DNA from: Pterobdella sp. o SKG-2022
Taxonomy: Eukaryota > Annelida > Clitellata > Hirudinida > Piscicolidae
Direction of reading: 5' to 3'
Length of the DNA stretch: 64,000 nucleotides
Assembly (NCBI GenBank): GCA_964035795.1
Contig: OZ038320.1
Location: 12,661,076 to 12,725,075, forward strand
Made by a program: the position numbers and the translations under genes. The stretch's first letter is position 1. Each line of letters begins with the position of its first letter. Positions 1 through 32,040 of this stretch are shown one piece after another. The notes under the pieces are model-generated. The model was not told where the DNA came from. It saw only the letters and a program-made list of their open reading frames with translations, and made no database searches.

Positions 1-938
1 GGCATGTGATATATAAAAATTCCATCCAAAAGTTATTTCTTTTATGATTTGTGGATAGAATATAGCTTTTGTGAAATATTTTAATTTCAAAATTGTACTT
101 CGGCCATGATCAATAAAATCGTTCAATGAATAAATTGGTTTTGATTCATTCCAATAAAGTCAATCATTGCTAAATTACAACTATCTTTTTATCATTTTAA
201 AAATAAAGTTTTTATAAATTTTCAATTTTATTAATTAAATTATTATTTTTTACAAAAATGTTTTTGCTAAATATATTTTTGTATCATCAATAAAAATTAA
301 TTTTGAAAATTATTTGTTTTTTAGTTAGGTGTCTTAAATTCAAATACTTTTATTTATAGCTTCCCGTTTGACTTGAAGGGGTACAGAAATATTAGAATGG
401 CGAATGTTTTTATGCTAGTTATATAAATTTACTTGTCAATAGAGGTACTATGAGATAATTTATGCGGAATATTCAAGAATAAGACAAAACAGACGAGTTG
501 TTCAAAGTTTTTGAGGCCTGATTCAAAATCTTTTATTTTAAACTGGAAATTAAAATTTTTTGCTGATTATGCAGCATGATTGTATGGCGAGAAGATAAGA
601 AGATTACAACTTATATAGTGATGTAACTTTTGCAATGATTACAATTGAGGTATCTAGGTATGCGTTTTCACATTCTTGGAGCTTGATGTTAATGAACTAA
701 GAATTACAACATCGTAGATATAGAGGCATGGGATGATGGAGATGTTTTACATCTCTCAATGTTTCGAAAACCTAAGTGTTTGTGTAATAAAGTTTCAGGT
801 TTTTTGTTGTTTAGCCTCAAACCCTGGTTTGAATTGTTTAGATGAGGTGTCCACTATAGTGCGTGCTTAGGAAAACAACAAAATTTTTGTGTTATTTTTT
901 TCGACGTTACAATTATTATTTTTGTAAAACTTTTTCAG
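1..938. other. Non-coding AT-rich DNA, probably SLC10 intron
   Basis: No reading frame here resembles the upstream half of an SLC10 carrier, and no other gene was recognised. The first exon of the gene that I can see begins at 939 after a TTTTTCAG acceptor, so this stretch is most simply the intron upstream of it, with the earlier exons lying outside the window. This assignment is inferred. Confidence 0.5.
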
Positions 939-3900
939 GAATGTTCCCACTGTGGATCTACACATTGGGAAGCACAATTCCAGGTGTAGAAGGAACCAGA
1001 TTCAATATCCCATTTTTCAATATTGTGGCTTCACTCGCTACTATGGTCATACCTCTCTCTGTGAGTATCCTTAATTTTATTACTCAAAATATAATGTATG
1101 GATAATTTCACAAAATGCGACAGTTTTTCTGTTACTTTTTTATTCACCTGAAATTTTCGACAACTTCAACTTTGTCATAATTCATCAAGATATTTTTTCA
1201 AAATATAATAATGAATTATGACAGTTAAATTTGTCGAAAATTTCAGGTGAATAAAAAAGTACCAGAAAATTGCTTCATTTTTTGAAATCATTTTTAAAAA
1301 CAATTAAAACATTGATATATGATGTCTTTGAAAAAATATAAATTGTTTTAATCTTATTAATAACTAAACTAGCCTATTACATAAACGATTTGAATCAAAC
1401 GCTTTTATTAGCTAAGTAATAACACGAAGCTTTTCGTAAGTTGTCAAGTATAAAAATTTAAAGACGATGTGTTTTTAAGTTTGTATACTTAATATTGCGA
1501 GTTCAACTTAAAAAAATTTTCGTAGTATTATTGTCAATGAAAGTATCTGATTCAAATCGTTTTAATCTTATTATCATTAGTTAAAATTTTCACGTGTATA
1601 TAATTCTTATAAATTTCCAAGTTTAGTACTTGAAGCTTCTAAATTTTTTATTCTGTTTTATCATTAAGTTTCACTACAGAAACACTTGTATTATTACTTA
1701 TCACTTCAGATAGGAGCGTTGATAAAAGTCAAGAGGCCTTCTTGGGCTGATATTCTTTTACGTCTTTTGCGTCCTTTTTTTATTCTCATTATCATTTTTC
1801 TTTTCACTTTTGGTGTATGGGCGAATTTGTATATTATATATTCCATCACTCTCAAACTTGTCTTATGTGCTTGTGCTTTGGCATACTTGGGATTCGTGTT
1901 AGGAGGATTAGTTTCTTTGGCCTGCAAACAACCTTTGAACCGCATTATCGCCATTGCCATTGAAACAGGAGTCCAAAATACGGGGTTGCCTATTCTTCTT
2001 TTGAAGTTTTCTCTTCCTCAACCCGAAGCAGACCTATCCATAGTGGCTCCCGTCACTGTTGCCATGTTCATGCCCATTCCCCTCTGGATAGCTCTGCTCA
2101 TCATTGAGGTTCATTATAATTTATTATGTTTCATGTATAAATTATATTTATTTGTTTTTCATCATTTGAAAATAATTCATTTAACCTCAAAACTTCAATG
2201 AGTTTTAGAGTTATCACTGCTTCGACACAAATCTTGAAATATATTAAAAGTTTTAGAGCTCTTATTGGAATTTTTTTGAATAGTCTAGAATCATATGGTT
2301 TTCATCAATGGTGGAATGTCAAAACTGAACAATAAAAATTTTAGCATCACCTTTCCAAGAAGCACCATAACTAAGGCATCGAAAATTTAAAAGCAAAAGC
2401 ATAATTAACGATCACTTTGAAATGGGAAAAAAGACTGTAATAAGGTAATCTCTGAAAAAATTAACTTAGACGGTTTCAATCTCCGTTAAAATTAATGGAA
2501 TTAGTTAAAAAATATAAAAAATTCGAAACTGTTCAAGTGGGGTAGAAAAGCTTTTAGACAAAATGAAAAAAAGTGATTTTTTAAAGTCTGACAGAGGTCA
2601 GACGACAATATTGAAAAGTTATCTGTTCTTAGTTTGACTATTTCATTATGAATTTGACTTGCTTTCAGCTTATCTTGTTTTTTTTTTTTTGATTTTATTT
2701 ATTTACAATAGTTTTGACATCCGATAGTTTTTGGAAAGCAAAACGTGAGCTTGTTATGTTTGAAAGCTTCAAGAAAGCACTATATGAAAATGAAAAATCC
2801 ATTCAAACTATCTGGAAAATTGATAAAGGTCATGAAAAAGTTGCATCGAAGTAATAAACCATATTTAAAATATAAAGTAAAAAATATTCAACTGGTGTGA
2901 ACGGACTCAAAAGCTAAGGCGAACTTATTCTTTGTGGACATTACCAAAGGAGAATATTTCAAAGTTTCAATATTAGAACTGTTTTATTTATTGCGTCCTA
3001 CTATTTCACTAATAATAGAAAATATTCGAATATTTGCCATAAAATCTTCATTGCTAGTCTGGTCTCTGAATCGCCGTACATGTTTCATAAAATTTCAGAC
3101 TTTAAATCCCTTTTTAATTTTCATTTTTTACAATGGATAAAAAAATCATTATTGTTTTCATTTAAACAAAAATGCTTCTCTCATATTCAGAACATCTTTA
3201 TCAAGTAGGCTCTTTAAAGACGTATCACTAGAGAAATTTTCTAAAAATATTCATTTACACGTGTGACAAGGGTGGAAATAATAAAAAAAAAAGTATTACA
3301 GTTTTTATAGATATTACACGAACTTGTGGCTTGAGAACAAAAACTAAAGTATTTTTTATGGATTAAGTAACTTTATACACGGTTGGTATGCACTATAATA
3401 TATTATATAATTCATATTTAATTCATCTTTTTTTATATTCTCCCAAATGAAGTTTTTGTATCAATTTTCCAGTTTTCGTACTAGATGATTCATGAATTTT
3501 ACTTTAGTTTGTTTTCATCCACAACAGACATGAATATCAATTCCTTCAAAAATTTGAAACTATTTTTTTGATGAAATCAAATTAAGAAAAATAGTTTTTT
3601 TCTAATGATTTATTTAATGATGTAAATTCATATTTTTTAATCGAAAGAAACTAGATAAAGGCTGTAAATGTTTTCGTATATTACAAGAATCAAGAAGCTT
3701 GGCACATTTTCGTTTCCTACTCAATTTTTCACACAAAAATGTAATCAAGATATATTAAAAGAGGTCATTATATAAATTTGTATTATATTTTATATACTCA
3801 ATCTCAGGGACGAAAATGTTATCTTAGAAAAAAACTGAAAGACAAACTACCCATGCTAAATGACATTGAAGTCGAAGAAAACGCCTGCTCCAACAATTCC

Positions 3901-3966
3901 AATGCTGTTGCTAATGGACACGTCGGTGTAAGAATCATTTTAGATTTCAATATATTCTTATTATAA
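939..3966 (+). CDS. SLC10-family sodium/bile-acid-type symporter, 3' half (5' partial)
   Basis: This is a polytopic membrane carrier of the bile acid:Na+ symporter family, closest in pattern to SLC10A3/A5-type proteins. The predicted exons are 939-1060, 1710-2108 and 3808-3927 (or read through to a stop at 3964-3966); the joins between them are phase 0. Exon 939-1060 encodes a segment with FPLWIYTLGS and a hydrophobic helix ending TMVIPLS. Exon 1710-2108 (133 codons) opens with IGALIKVKRPSW, the family's loop after that helix. It then holds about four hydrophobic helices and the signature ETGVQN, whose Glu/Gln/Asn correspond to sodium-site residues known in SLC10. The last exon is a hydrophilic, lysine- then acid-rich cytoplasmic tail. 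A good donor (GGT|GTAAGA at 3928) leaves open a further 3' exon. The 5' exons lie upstream of the window. Substrate cannot be told from sequence. Confidence 0.9.
1106..1290. repeat. Hairpin MITE-like element in SLC10 intron
   Basis: Two arms of about 60-85 nt are near-perfect reverse complements around a short A/T loop at about 1186-1209. Left arm landmarks are TTCACCTGAAATTTTCGACA and CATAATTCAT; right arm landmarks are ATGAATTATGAC and TGTCGAAAATTTCAGGTGAA. There is no coding capacity. It is related to the elements at 9777-9933 and 14545-14600. It is followed at 1321 by GATGTCTTT, a motif that recurs beside the relatives. Confidence 0.7.
1384..1566. repeat. Hairpin MITE-like element with CGAAGCTTTTCGT core
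   Basis: The ends read CGATTTGAATCA and TGATTCAAATCG as inverted repeats. Inside, AATAACACGAAGCTTTTCGT is mirrored, with substitutions, by ACTTAAAAAAATTTTCGTAG. It shares the core CGAAGCTTTTCGT with elements at 21641, 40495, 51625 and 55766. It is non-coding and lies in the SLC10 intron 1061-1709. Confidence 0.6.
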
Positions 3967-6900
3967 AATGAAATAATAGAAAAGTAAAGTTTCAACCTAT
4001 ATTCAATATACTCCCTAGTTTAGCTTTTTTTATTTCATAAGTATTTGTTACTGAATTTCCAAGCATGATATGCTCTACCAATGCACTTGCTTTTGAGCTC
4101 CTTAACGTTTCAAAAGTATTGTTTTATTGTGCAGGTTCGCTTTTGTACTTTGCAGATTCTTAAATCTTTTTATCACATAAAATAAAGTTTAGCATATAAC
4201 TTCTTCTGCAAGTTCTAGCTCAACTACTGTTTTAGGTCGAAGGTTGCAATCGAAATTCCAATGCATAGATTACTTTGTCAGTTGCCAACTCATATTATTG
4301 AATCCCTTTAAATATCGATCTGTTGCTTATTGTGCTAAACCTATCAACTCTTTACAACTCTCGCCCACTATACTTGGGCAAAGAATTCTGAACAGTTTTT
4401 AAAACTCACTTTTATTCAATTTTTTCGTTTTTCATTTTGCATAATTATACCACAACTTACGTGGTTCAGAATATTTTGAATAATAATGACTCATTAAATG
4501 GCTTTTGCTGAGTTCATTATACTGTAACTCTATATGATCAAGTTTTTTCGATTATAGTTACTTAGCTTATTTCTTTATTCTCTTCGTTCCTTTTGTTTGA
4601 CTAAAATATATAAAATAAATATTAGATAAACTTGTACTTTCAAGTTATTGAAAATTTTACTTCAATTATCTAAAGACCTCTTACTGTAATGGATAATTAT
4701 TTTTATATTTGCTCGAGATAATTTTTGAGAAGCAAAATTTTCTTTTTTATTTGAATACTATAAGCAATCAATTTTGGGATGATTTTAGTTATTGTAACAA
4801 CCGACAGGAAGGGAAGCATTTGGCAGCTTTGGAGAGAAATGCGAACCATGACTCCAGTTCGAATCGATTTTAATATCGCTTGAACAAATTTTTAGTAAAT
4901 TTAACGCTCGCTGAAGTATTCCGCAACATGAAATGAGTAGAGGAAAATATTTTATTTGTTCACTTAACATAATTTAATCTTTTAATTAAAAGTTTTTTTA
5001 AATAAATATTCACAATACTAACCAAGTTGGGTATGAACATCAAAACTAAGAATTTTTGAAGCTCGAGAATTATTTGTTCAAATGGTTATGTTTTGGTTCA
5101 CAAACTTAGTAGGAATTAGCAATCAAATTGAATATATTTAGATCAAATGAGCAAAGTATATGAATTTTAGCAAAGCTTTTTTGTTGTAATTGTAATTGAT
5201 TTTCATGTAATTTGATCTTGAAACTCACTAAAATATGTATGTTATTAGTACTGTCAATTTTTTAAAAATGTATATATTCAGCAGACCGAGTACTGAGTTT
5301 AAAACACTAGTGTAGTGAGAACAAAGCTTTCAGACAGAGAATTGTATTTGTACTTGAAGAATTTTATTTTTATCATTTGGTATTGTTTTTATTTCATAAT
5401 CATACTAAGATTTCGTAAATGTATTTGATATACTTGGTATAACTAGAAAATGACATTGATGTGTCATTTACCATTTTTTATTTGAGTAATATTTTTATAT
5501 AAACTTCTTTAAAGTTTTGTTTTTATTGAATCTTTAGTTTATCTCGTTTGTTTTGTTCACCTATGGTTAGTGTTCATTGAAATTAGTAGGAAAAGCATAT
5601 AGGAATGTAAATTTATAATTCCCTTTAAAATTATGTCATGTTAGTTATTTAGAATTTCACCTATATTAAAAATATTTTGGGTTGTTTTATATTTTTTACT
5701 GTTAATTATGGCTTTGTAAATAAATGATTAAACCTGTTTAAGTTCCTTTTGTTAGTGGGCTTTGAGTACAGCCTAGAAATAGGGCAAAAAAATCTTAAGC
5801 AACAAAATGCATTTGTTTAAATTGTTTAAAAAAATAATTACTCAAAATTCATTAAATATAGAACAGAGTAGCATGCTTGCAAGACCATGATGTTGCTGCA
5901 ACTTTTGGCCTCTAGTGCTTTATGGGTTGGTCTTGTCTCGAGTCGTTAAATTTTTTTAATTTTCACACATCGCTAAAAATAGTAATTTTTGAAAAAAGAC
6001 CTTATTAGCAAACTGATAAACAACACGAAAAATAATTGATTTGTTCATCATATTGAGACAGCATCCTTTTCTTCAGAAATCAAACATGCGGAAAAGTATG
6101 GTTTGCGGAGTACTATAATTTTTTCAAGTTTGAATAAAGAACTGATTAGTTTTTGTAAACATATTTTTGGTTGAAGTTCTTGATTTATACATCTTGATCT
6201 TTCTGAAATATCGTATCAAAAAACATGTTTCTAGCAAACTATATATTAAAATACTATTTTTTATTTCATATGTCATATTTCTTGCTTGAAAATACCTTGA
6301 AAACTTTTTTCCATCAAGAACGTTGAATATCAAACGAGATATTTTGTTTTGCTTTCTAGGATATCATTTTTTTGATTCAGCGAATTGATTGAAGAACTTG
6401 TTTTTTCTGGAACTTTTGCTTGGAGGTATGCTATTATTTGTAACGTTTGTGCCGGCTAAAGCCCGAGTGAAAGACGTCTTACTAGGCACTATTACTTTTA
6501 CCCTTATAGACGACCCTGTCAAATTTTTTTTACCCATCTTTCATTCAACTCCTTATTAATAGCCTACGTTAAAACTTATTTTTTACGTTTATTAAACATT
6601 TTTTAAATTTCTCATCAATATGAAACCTTTAAGTTCTGATCTATTCTACTTTTTCGAAAATTAGTTAACATCATAGGTTAACGTTTTATAGTACAGATAT
6701 GCTTAGCGAAAATTCTAGCTGCTTTTATACTGAAATACTCAAGTTTATGTAAAAAATTGTCGAATAATCAACATCACTACATCTTATCTAATATCATAAT
6801 TGTTTCTACCGATTTTTTACATAAATCTTTCTCTAATGCTCATATTCCTTTCTAGCTTCTTTACCAGACCATTTTATACCTTTTCTTAATGCATTTTATA

Positions 6901-7888
6901 CTCATATTTTACAACCTACCACCTAATTACATCATCATGTCTCATCATCATCATGATGCCTATCATACTACCTAAATGCACTATACATCTACCTTTCATA
7001 GTCCTTGCGATCTCTTTCAAATTCAACCCCTAAAAACGTCCAATCCATATATTCTTTGTGATATTATTTATTATAAAGCTGATGGAGATAAAAGTCATTG
7101 TTTCGCCGTCAAGATTTCTGCTTTTATGTTTCGAAAAGCGAGAAGTGTGCTCTCGCTTTCTTCGTATAACATATGTTTCATTACTTTGAAAAAAAATGCA
7201 CAACTAAAAAAGGGTTTCTATCCTATAAACATTCTGTTTTTTGTTGTTTTTGATAGATAGCTAATTTAAGTGATACAACTTATCGAGTCTTATTGTGAGT
7301 TTATAATACAATAAACCGTACGTAATTATGAATATGAATCCATTTCCAGTTATTAAAAAAATAAAACTCGAAGTTTGATTTTTATATCAAGTACCTTAAT
7401 CCATTGAATCGAAATGTCAATTTATCAAAACTTTCTTAATTTTACAAGATACCTACAAATTATTCTCTATTTTTACTCACCAGATACTTAAATTTTTCAT
7501 AAAAATTTCATTTAAAAATTTATATTTATAAATATCTTTTTTTGATGCACTAGCGATCAAATTGGTACGTTTTTCCGTTTTGGGACATAATGATTGAATT
7601 TTCCAAAAATAGTTCATAGAAGTTATTTTTTTCAAATTATTTCTTAATTTCAACATGAACAATTTTTTGAGTAGCTTGTTTCTAAAAATACGGATTGTCA
7701 AAGACCAACTATATAATGATTATTCACTATGAGAAGTATTCCACATTAAGGTTCCATATGAAAATATAAGCTAAAAAACTATGAAAGAACTAGTTATAAA
7801 ATATAATAAAAATTTTTTATAGGTATATTCAAAATTGCATTATATATATAATACGAGTTTCTCTGAATCTACCATTGAATCGGAAATT
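3967..7888. other. AT-rich intergenic region
   Basis: This lies between the SLC10 gene and the guanylyl cyclase start codon. Only short open frames with no recognisable protein similarity are present. A slightly less AT-rich patch at about 6440-6560 and another at 5880-5945 may be old repeat fragments, but I could not identify them. A TTTTTTATAG acceptor-like site at 7812-7821 could end a 5' UTR intron of the cyclase gene. Confidence 0.5.
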
Positions 7889-23014
<15,126 letters not shown>

Positions 23015-23405
23015 AAAATTTAAATTTAAAATACCTGAAACTTATAAATGACACATATTTGAATATATATTGTTTAGTTTAGTTAGAAACATTTTAATAT
23101 AGACTTTTAGAAAGTTTGTCTGAAAGATAAAACTTTGGAAAAACTATTTTTTCATTCTCATTAAATGTTGTATGTTGAAATAGAAGTTATTTTTTAATTT
23201 TTACTAGACCAAAAGTGAATAAGTAGTAAAGTTCAAAATGTATAACGCTAACTGTGTATTTAATGTAGTACGCCAATTGATTTTAAACGCAACCTTTATG
23301 TTAATTTGCCTCGTGTCCTTTTGCCGGCACACGTTTTTGATTTTTCCAGAAACTTGTATAATAAGTATCTGAAATAGTTTTCGATTTTGATTAAATCTTT
23401 TTAGT

Positions 23406-24233
23406 ATGGCCGAAAAAGTTAATTCCAGCGTCAGAGAACTTGGATATAAGACACAATTGTTTTCGTTTGAGAAAAATTTTGATCCCGATGCTTTCCATGT
23501 TTGGACACTCGGCAACTGGAATCGATCAATTACATATTCCATAGTCTACGTTATTCTTATTTTTACAACTCAATATTTAATGAGAAATCGAAGAAGATTT
23601 GAATTACGTTGGCCATTAGCATGTTGGAGTGGAATATTAGCCCTATTCAGTGTAGCCGGAGCATTAAGAACACTTCCAGAATTACTTCATGTTTTACAAA
23701 CTGAAGGCTGGTACTCATCAATGTGCAATCCATCATACTTCCGCTCTGATCCCACATCTTTTTGGGCTTTCATGTTTGTGATATCAAAAGTTTATGAATT
23801 AGGTGATACAATTTTTGTTGTCTTAACTAAGAAGCCATTAATATTTCTTCATTGGTACCATCATATAAGTGTGATGGTTTATGTTTGGTACAGTTATACT
23901 GATCACACAGCTCCAGGACGTTGGTTTATGGTGATGAACTACATTGTGCACTCATTCATGTACACATACTATATGCTTCGAGCTTTAAAAGTTTATGTGC
24001 CACGAGGTGTTAATATTTGCATAACTTCTTTACAAATTTTTCAGATGGTAATGGGTATGGTAGTAAATTATTCTGTATATATGGCAAAGAAAAAAGATAT
24101 CCCTTGTAACCAGACAGATTTCAATCTTACTTTATGTTCTCTCATGTATTTCAGCTATTTTTATCTTTTTTCTCAGTTTTTTTATAGCTCATATATCAAA
24201 CCAAAACAAAGCAATCAAAAAAAAGAAAATTAA
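23406..24233 (+). CDS. ELOVL6: ELOVL6-like very-long-chain fatty acid elongase, intronless, 275 aa
   Basis: This is the ER-membrane condensing enzyme (3-ketoacyl-CoA synthase) of fatty acid elongation; the ELOVL6 branch acts on C12-C16 saturated and monounsaturated acyl-CoAs. The full-length ORF has about seven hydrophobic segments. Family marks: FELRWPL at residues 65-71, KVYELGDTIF at 128-137, the catalytic histidine box HWYHH at 149-153, MNYIVHSFMYTYY at 177-189, and QMVMGMVVNY around 213-222. The C terminus is lysine-rich (KPKQSNQKKEN), consistent with ER retrieval. Length matches the family (about 265-275 aa). The gene has no introns although the gene just upstream has 28. A TTTTTAG acceptor-like signal ends one base before the ATG. 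Substrate class is inferred from closest family resemblance. Confidence 0.95.
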   Translation: MAEKVNSSVRELGYKTQLFSFEKNFDPDAFHVWTLGNWNRSITYSIVYVILIFTTQYLMRNRRRFELRWPLACWSGILALFSVAGALRTLPELLHVLQTEGWYSSMCNPSYFRSDPTSFWAFMFVISKVYELGDTIFVVLTKKPLIFLHWYHHISVMVYVWYSYTDHTAPGRWFMVMNYIVHSFMYTYYMLRALKVYVPRGVNICITSLQIFQMVMGMVVNYSVYMAKKKDIPCNQTDFNLTLCSLMYFSYFYLFSQFFYSSYIKPKQSNQKKEN

Positions 24234-26334
24234 AAAGGTTTTTTGATTAAATTTAAATTTTTTAACTTTATGTAATTTTAATTTCCAAGTTATTTAATTT
24301 GAAATGAGTTTGATTAAATAAATCAACATATTTAACTTTTAATGTTTGGTGATGCATTCCTTGTTTTAATTTTTAGATTTCAATAATAATCTACATGCTT
24401 TGTTTAAGGTATTGCTCAGAAATACAAATAAATACTAATTTCATTTGATCTTATTTGTGGTGCTGTTAATCAAGTTTAGTTGTTTTGAAATTTTGCTTGT
24501 TAAGTTCATGAATACTCTTGTGATTTATATTGATTGAGTAACGTTTTTCTTCCAATCTTGTTTTCTACTGAACTAAACCCGGTTACTATTAAGTTTTAAA
24601 AGTTGAAATTTTCATTCTTAATATTTACAATTATGGATTTCATTTTTACTAATTGTATATATCTTTCAGCCTGGATATATCTGAATGTATTAAGCATACT
24701 CAATGTGAACGATAGTTTTATTAGATAAATAAAGCTTGAATATCTTGTTTTCAACAGTATTCTTTAAAAATAAAGCTTATAGTTTATAAGAACTATTTGC
24801 GTAGTTACTAGTTATAAAAATAGACTGAATTATTTATATTAGGCCTGAAATAAGTAAATGTAGGATTGACTTTTGAAATTTGATCTATGTAACCACATTT
24901 TTAAACTTGAGTTTTAAGCATTAATAAATTACAAGATAAGGTGACATATTAGACTAGTAATAAACTTATTTACTCGAAAACAGTCCAATTGTAAAAATTT
25001 AAACTTAATTGCGAAATAATCACCAATAAAAAATAATTACTTCTGTGAATTTGCAAATAAATAAAAAAGAAAATTTTTATTTATGTCTCTAGAGACATCG
25101 AATGTTTTTTAATTTATTTTTGTACAAAAAACTTCACTCGTTATTCCACTGTTATTTCGTCGCTAGGTATTATATCACTTCGACGAATAAATGAAAGATA
25201 CTTTTGGTTAAACTAAATTATATTATAACTAAATGCTTTTTTTTAAAGATACACGATTTTTCTCGTTATACTAAATTTATTCTTAATACTTCAAACTCCA
25301 TGGAGAACTGCCTCTAGTCTCCGAAGATTTAAGACACAATTATTTTGACTCTGCATCGCATGCAATTTTGTGAAAATTTGTAAAAAAAAATAGTGAAAGA
25401 TTTTGCAAAACATATATCTTTTTGGAAACTTGAAACAAAAATACTTCCAAATGGTGTAGAAAAAACTCAGCATTTTGAGTACGTTGTTATGGAGAAGTGA
25501 ACACGGCAATAAATAATTTATATTATATTTTACTTTTCTAGTTTATAAAATGAGAACCATTAATGTTTGTTTACGAGTTGCAGGTTTATGTTTGCAAAAA
25601 ATTTCTATTTCTCATGTTAGTCCATGTTGTGGAAGGCACACAAGAATTCTCGATAGACTAAAACTCCACCAAGTGTGTTGAATATGGAAAACGACGCTCT
25701 TATCACAAGCAATTTACGCTTACCATAGAAAGCAAAATGTTTCTTCCTCTGACCAACAATATTGAAACAGAAAAAACCAGCCAGAATTTGTAATATACAC
25801 ACTAAAACTTATTAAATATCTTGAAACATGACAAAACAATAAAACATAACGACCCTATAACACATAACATCCTTATAACACACTGTGAATACTGTTTTTT
25901 TTTTTGACAAAACCTATAATTGGTCTTTCCTGCTTCAATCTTATTGGTGAGTGTAAAAAACCTTATGCTTTCTATAATGAACGTGAACTTCCACTAGCTC
26001 TTACATTGCTGATGTAACTAAGCATGAAGTAACTATTCTTTAATAAAAACTTTGACAAGCACTGGCTTTTGATCAATACCTGACAGCCGACATCTCCTTA
26101 TGTGACTGTCTCATTTACCATACTTTCAGAAATAACTCACAGCCAACATCATCTCTTTTTTGGTTTGCTGTGTACTTCTCAAAAGATTTAAATATTGCAA
26201 CTCTGTTGCACAACAGCTCTGAATAAGTAAAAAGTTTATAATTAATAAGTTACAATAATGCTTGACTTGCAGTACACCTAGATTTTTCTGACCAGTAGCT
26301 TCATCACTAACCTTACAAAAATTTATCTACTCTT
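24234..26334. other. AT-rich intergenic region
   Basis: This stretch holds the ELOVL6 3' UTR (AATAAA-type sequences from about 24316) and then unannotatable AT-rich DNA. A perfect 16-bp palindrome, ATGTCTCTAGAGACAT, lies at 25083-25098. From about 25,900 the sequence becomes slightly more balanced in composition and may be an old repeat. No protein-coding similarity was seen. Confidence 0.5.
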
Positions 26335-26347
26335 CAGTGGCTTCAAA
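26335..26347 (+). repeat. Left copy of 13-bp target-site duplication
   Basis: CAGTGGCTTCAAA here is repeated exactly at 31063-31075, immediately after the (CTA)n array. It brackets the LINE and its simple-repeat tail. Confidence 0.7.
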
Positions 26348-31075
<4,728 letters not shown>

Positions 31076-32040
31076 TGCGACACAAAAAACTTTCAAAATT
31101 TTTTTAAAGCTATCGAAAAAATTGACCAGTGTATTTATTGCAACTTGCTGCAACTAGAAGCAAACAAAAGCCTTTATTTATTGAAAGCCCTTCTTTTCAA
31201 ATATCAATTATGAGCAAACAAAATTTCTAAAAAAGCTTTTATAACTGTCTTTTTAGCTGTCTATAACTCTTCTCTATCTCATATATAAAACCTTCGGTTA
31301 TTATATCTTTCAATTCGAAACTAAAAACACTCTTTAAAAAATTTTTATTTTATGAGTATTTATGCTTTATTTTATGCCTCAGCTGTTAGACTTAGTTCAA
31401 ATTGAAATTTTTATAAAAATTTTTCACCTATTTTTCACACATTGGACTAATCAAAAGAATTTAACTTTTTGATCAGATTTCCATATTTTACTCAGACTTT
31501 TGAAAAGTTTCAAATAAAGGGTTTAGAAATAGTTTTTTATATTATTTGAAAATAAATTGTGATTTTTTTCAATAATTATGAATGAAATGAAAAAACGCTT
31601 GATAAAACTTGAATGTATTTGGCATTATCAATGAAAAGGAATTGAATTATTCTTTAAGAAATTCAATTAGTGAAAGTTGTTTTTGAAAGAATTAAGTCTC
31701 ATTTAGTTTCAAACTATAAAGTTTTTTTTTGAATTTTATATTATGGTAGCTACATTAAAATTACTTTGAGCTTAATTCTCTTGAACTCTTTCAATAAATA
31801 GTATTAGTGAAAATAAAACTGAAAATTCTTTTTCTTAGGAAATATGAAGTAAAGAAAAATTTTTATGAAAAAAATTGCAATATAAACCCTAAAAATAATG
31901 TCTTTTGGGCTAAAACACAAGTTATTTGACTGACTATTAGTCAAACAAATAATGATGATGACTTATCCAAAAAACTCTTTAGAAATGTTTTATTTATCAA
32001 TATTGATAAAAATATAAAAATAATATTAGTGTCTCCATCG
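31076..32040. other. AT-rich non-coding DNA
   Basis: This is the flank to the right of the LINE insertion. Nothing recognisable was seen on either strand. Confidence 0.5.

Noticed and set aside
1686..2201. Reading the SLC10 exon as an independent 171-aa gene starting at a non-ATG codon
   Set aside because: Similarity to SLC10 starts at 1710 directly after a CAG acceptor and continues in phase from the exon ending at 1060; the downstream end is past a GAG|GTTCAT donor.
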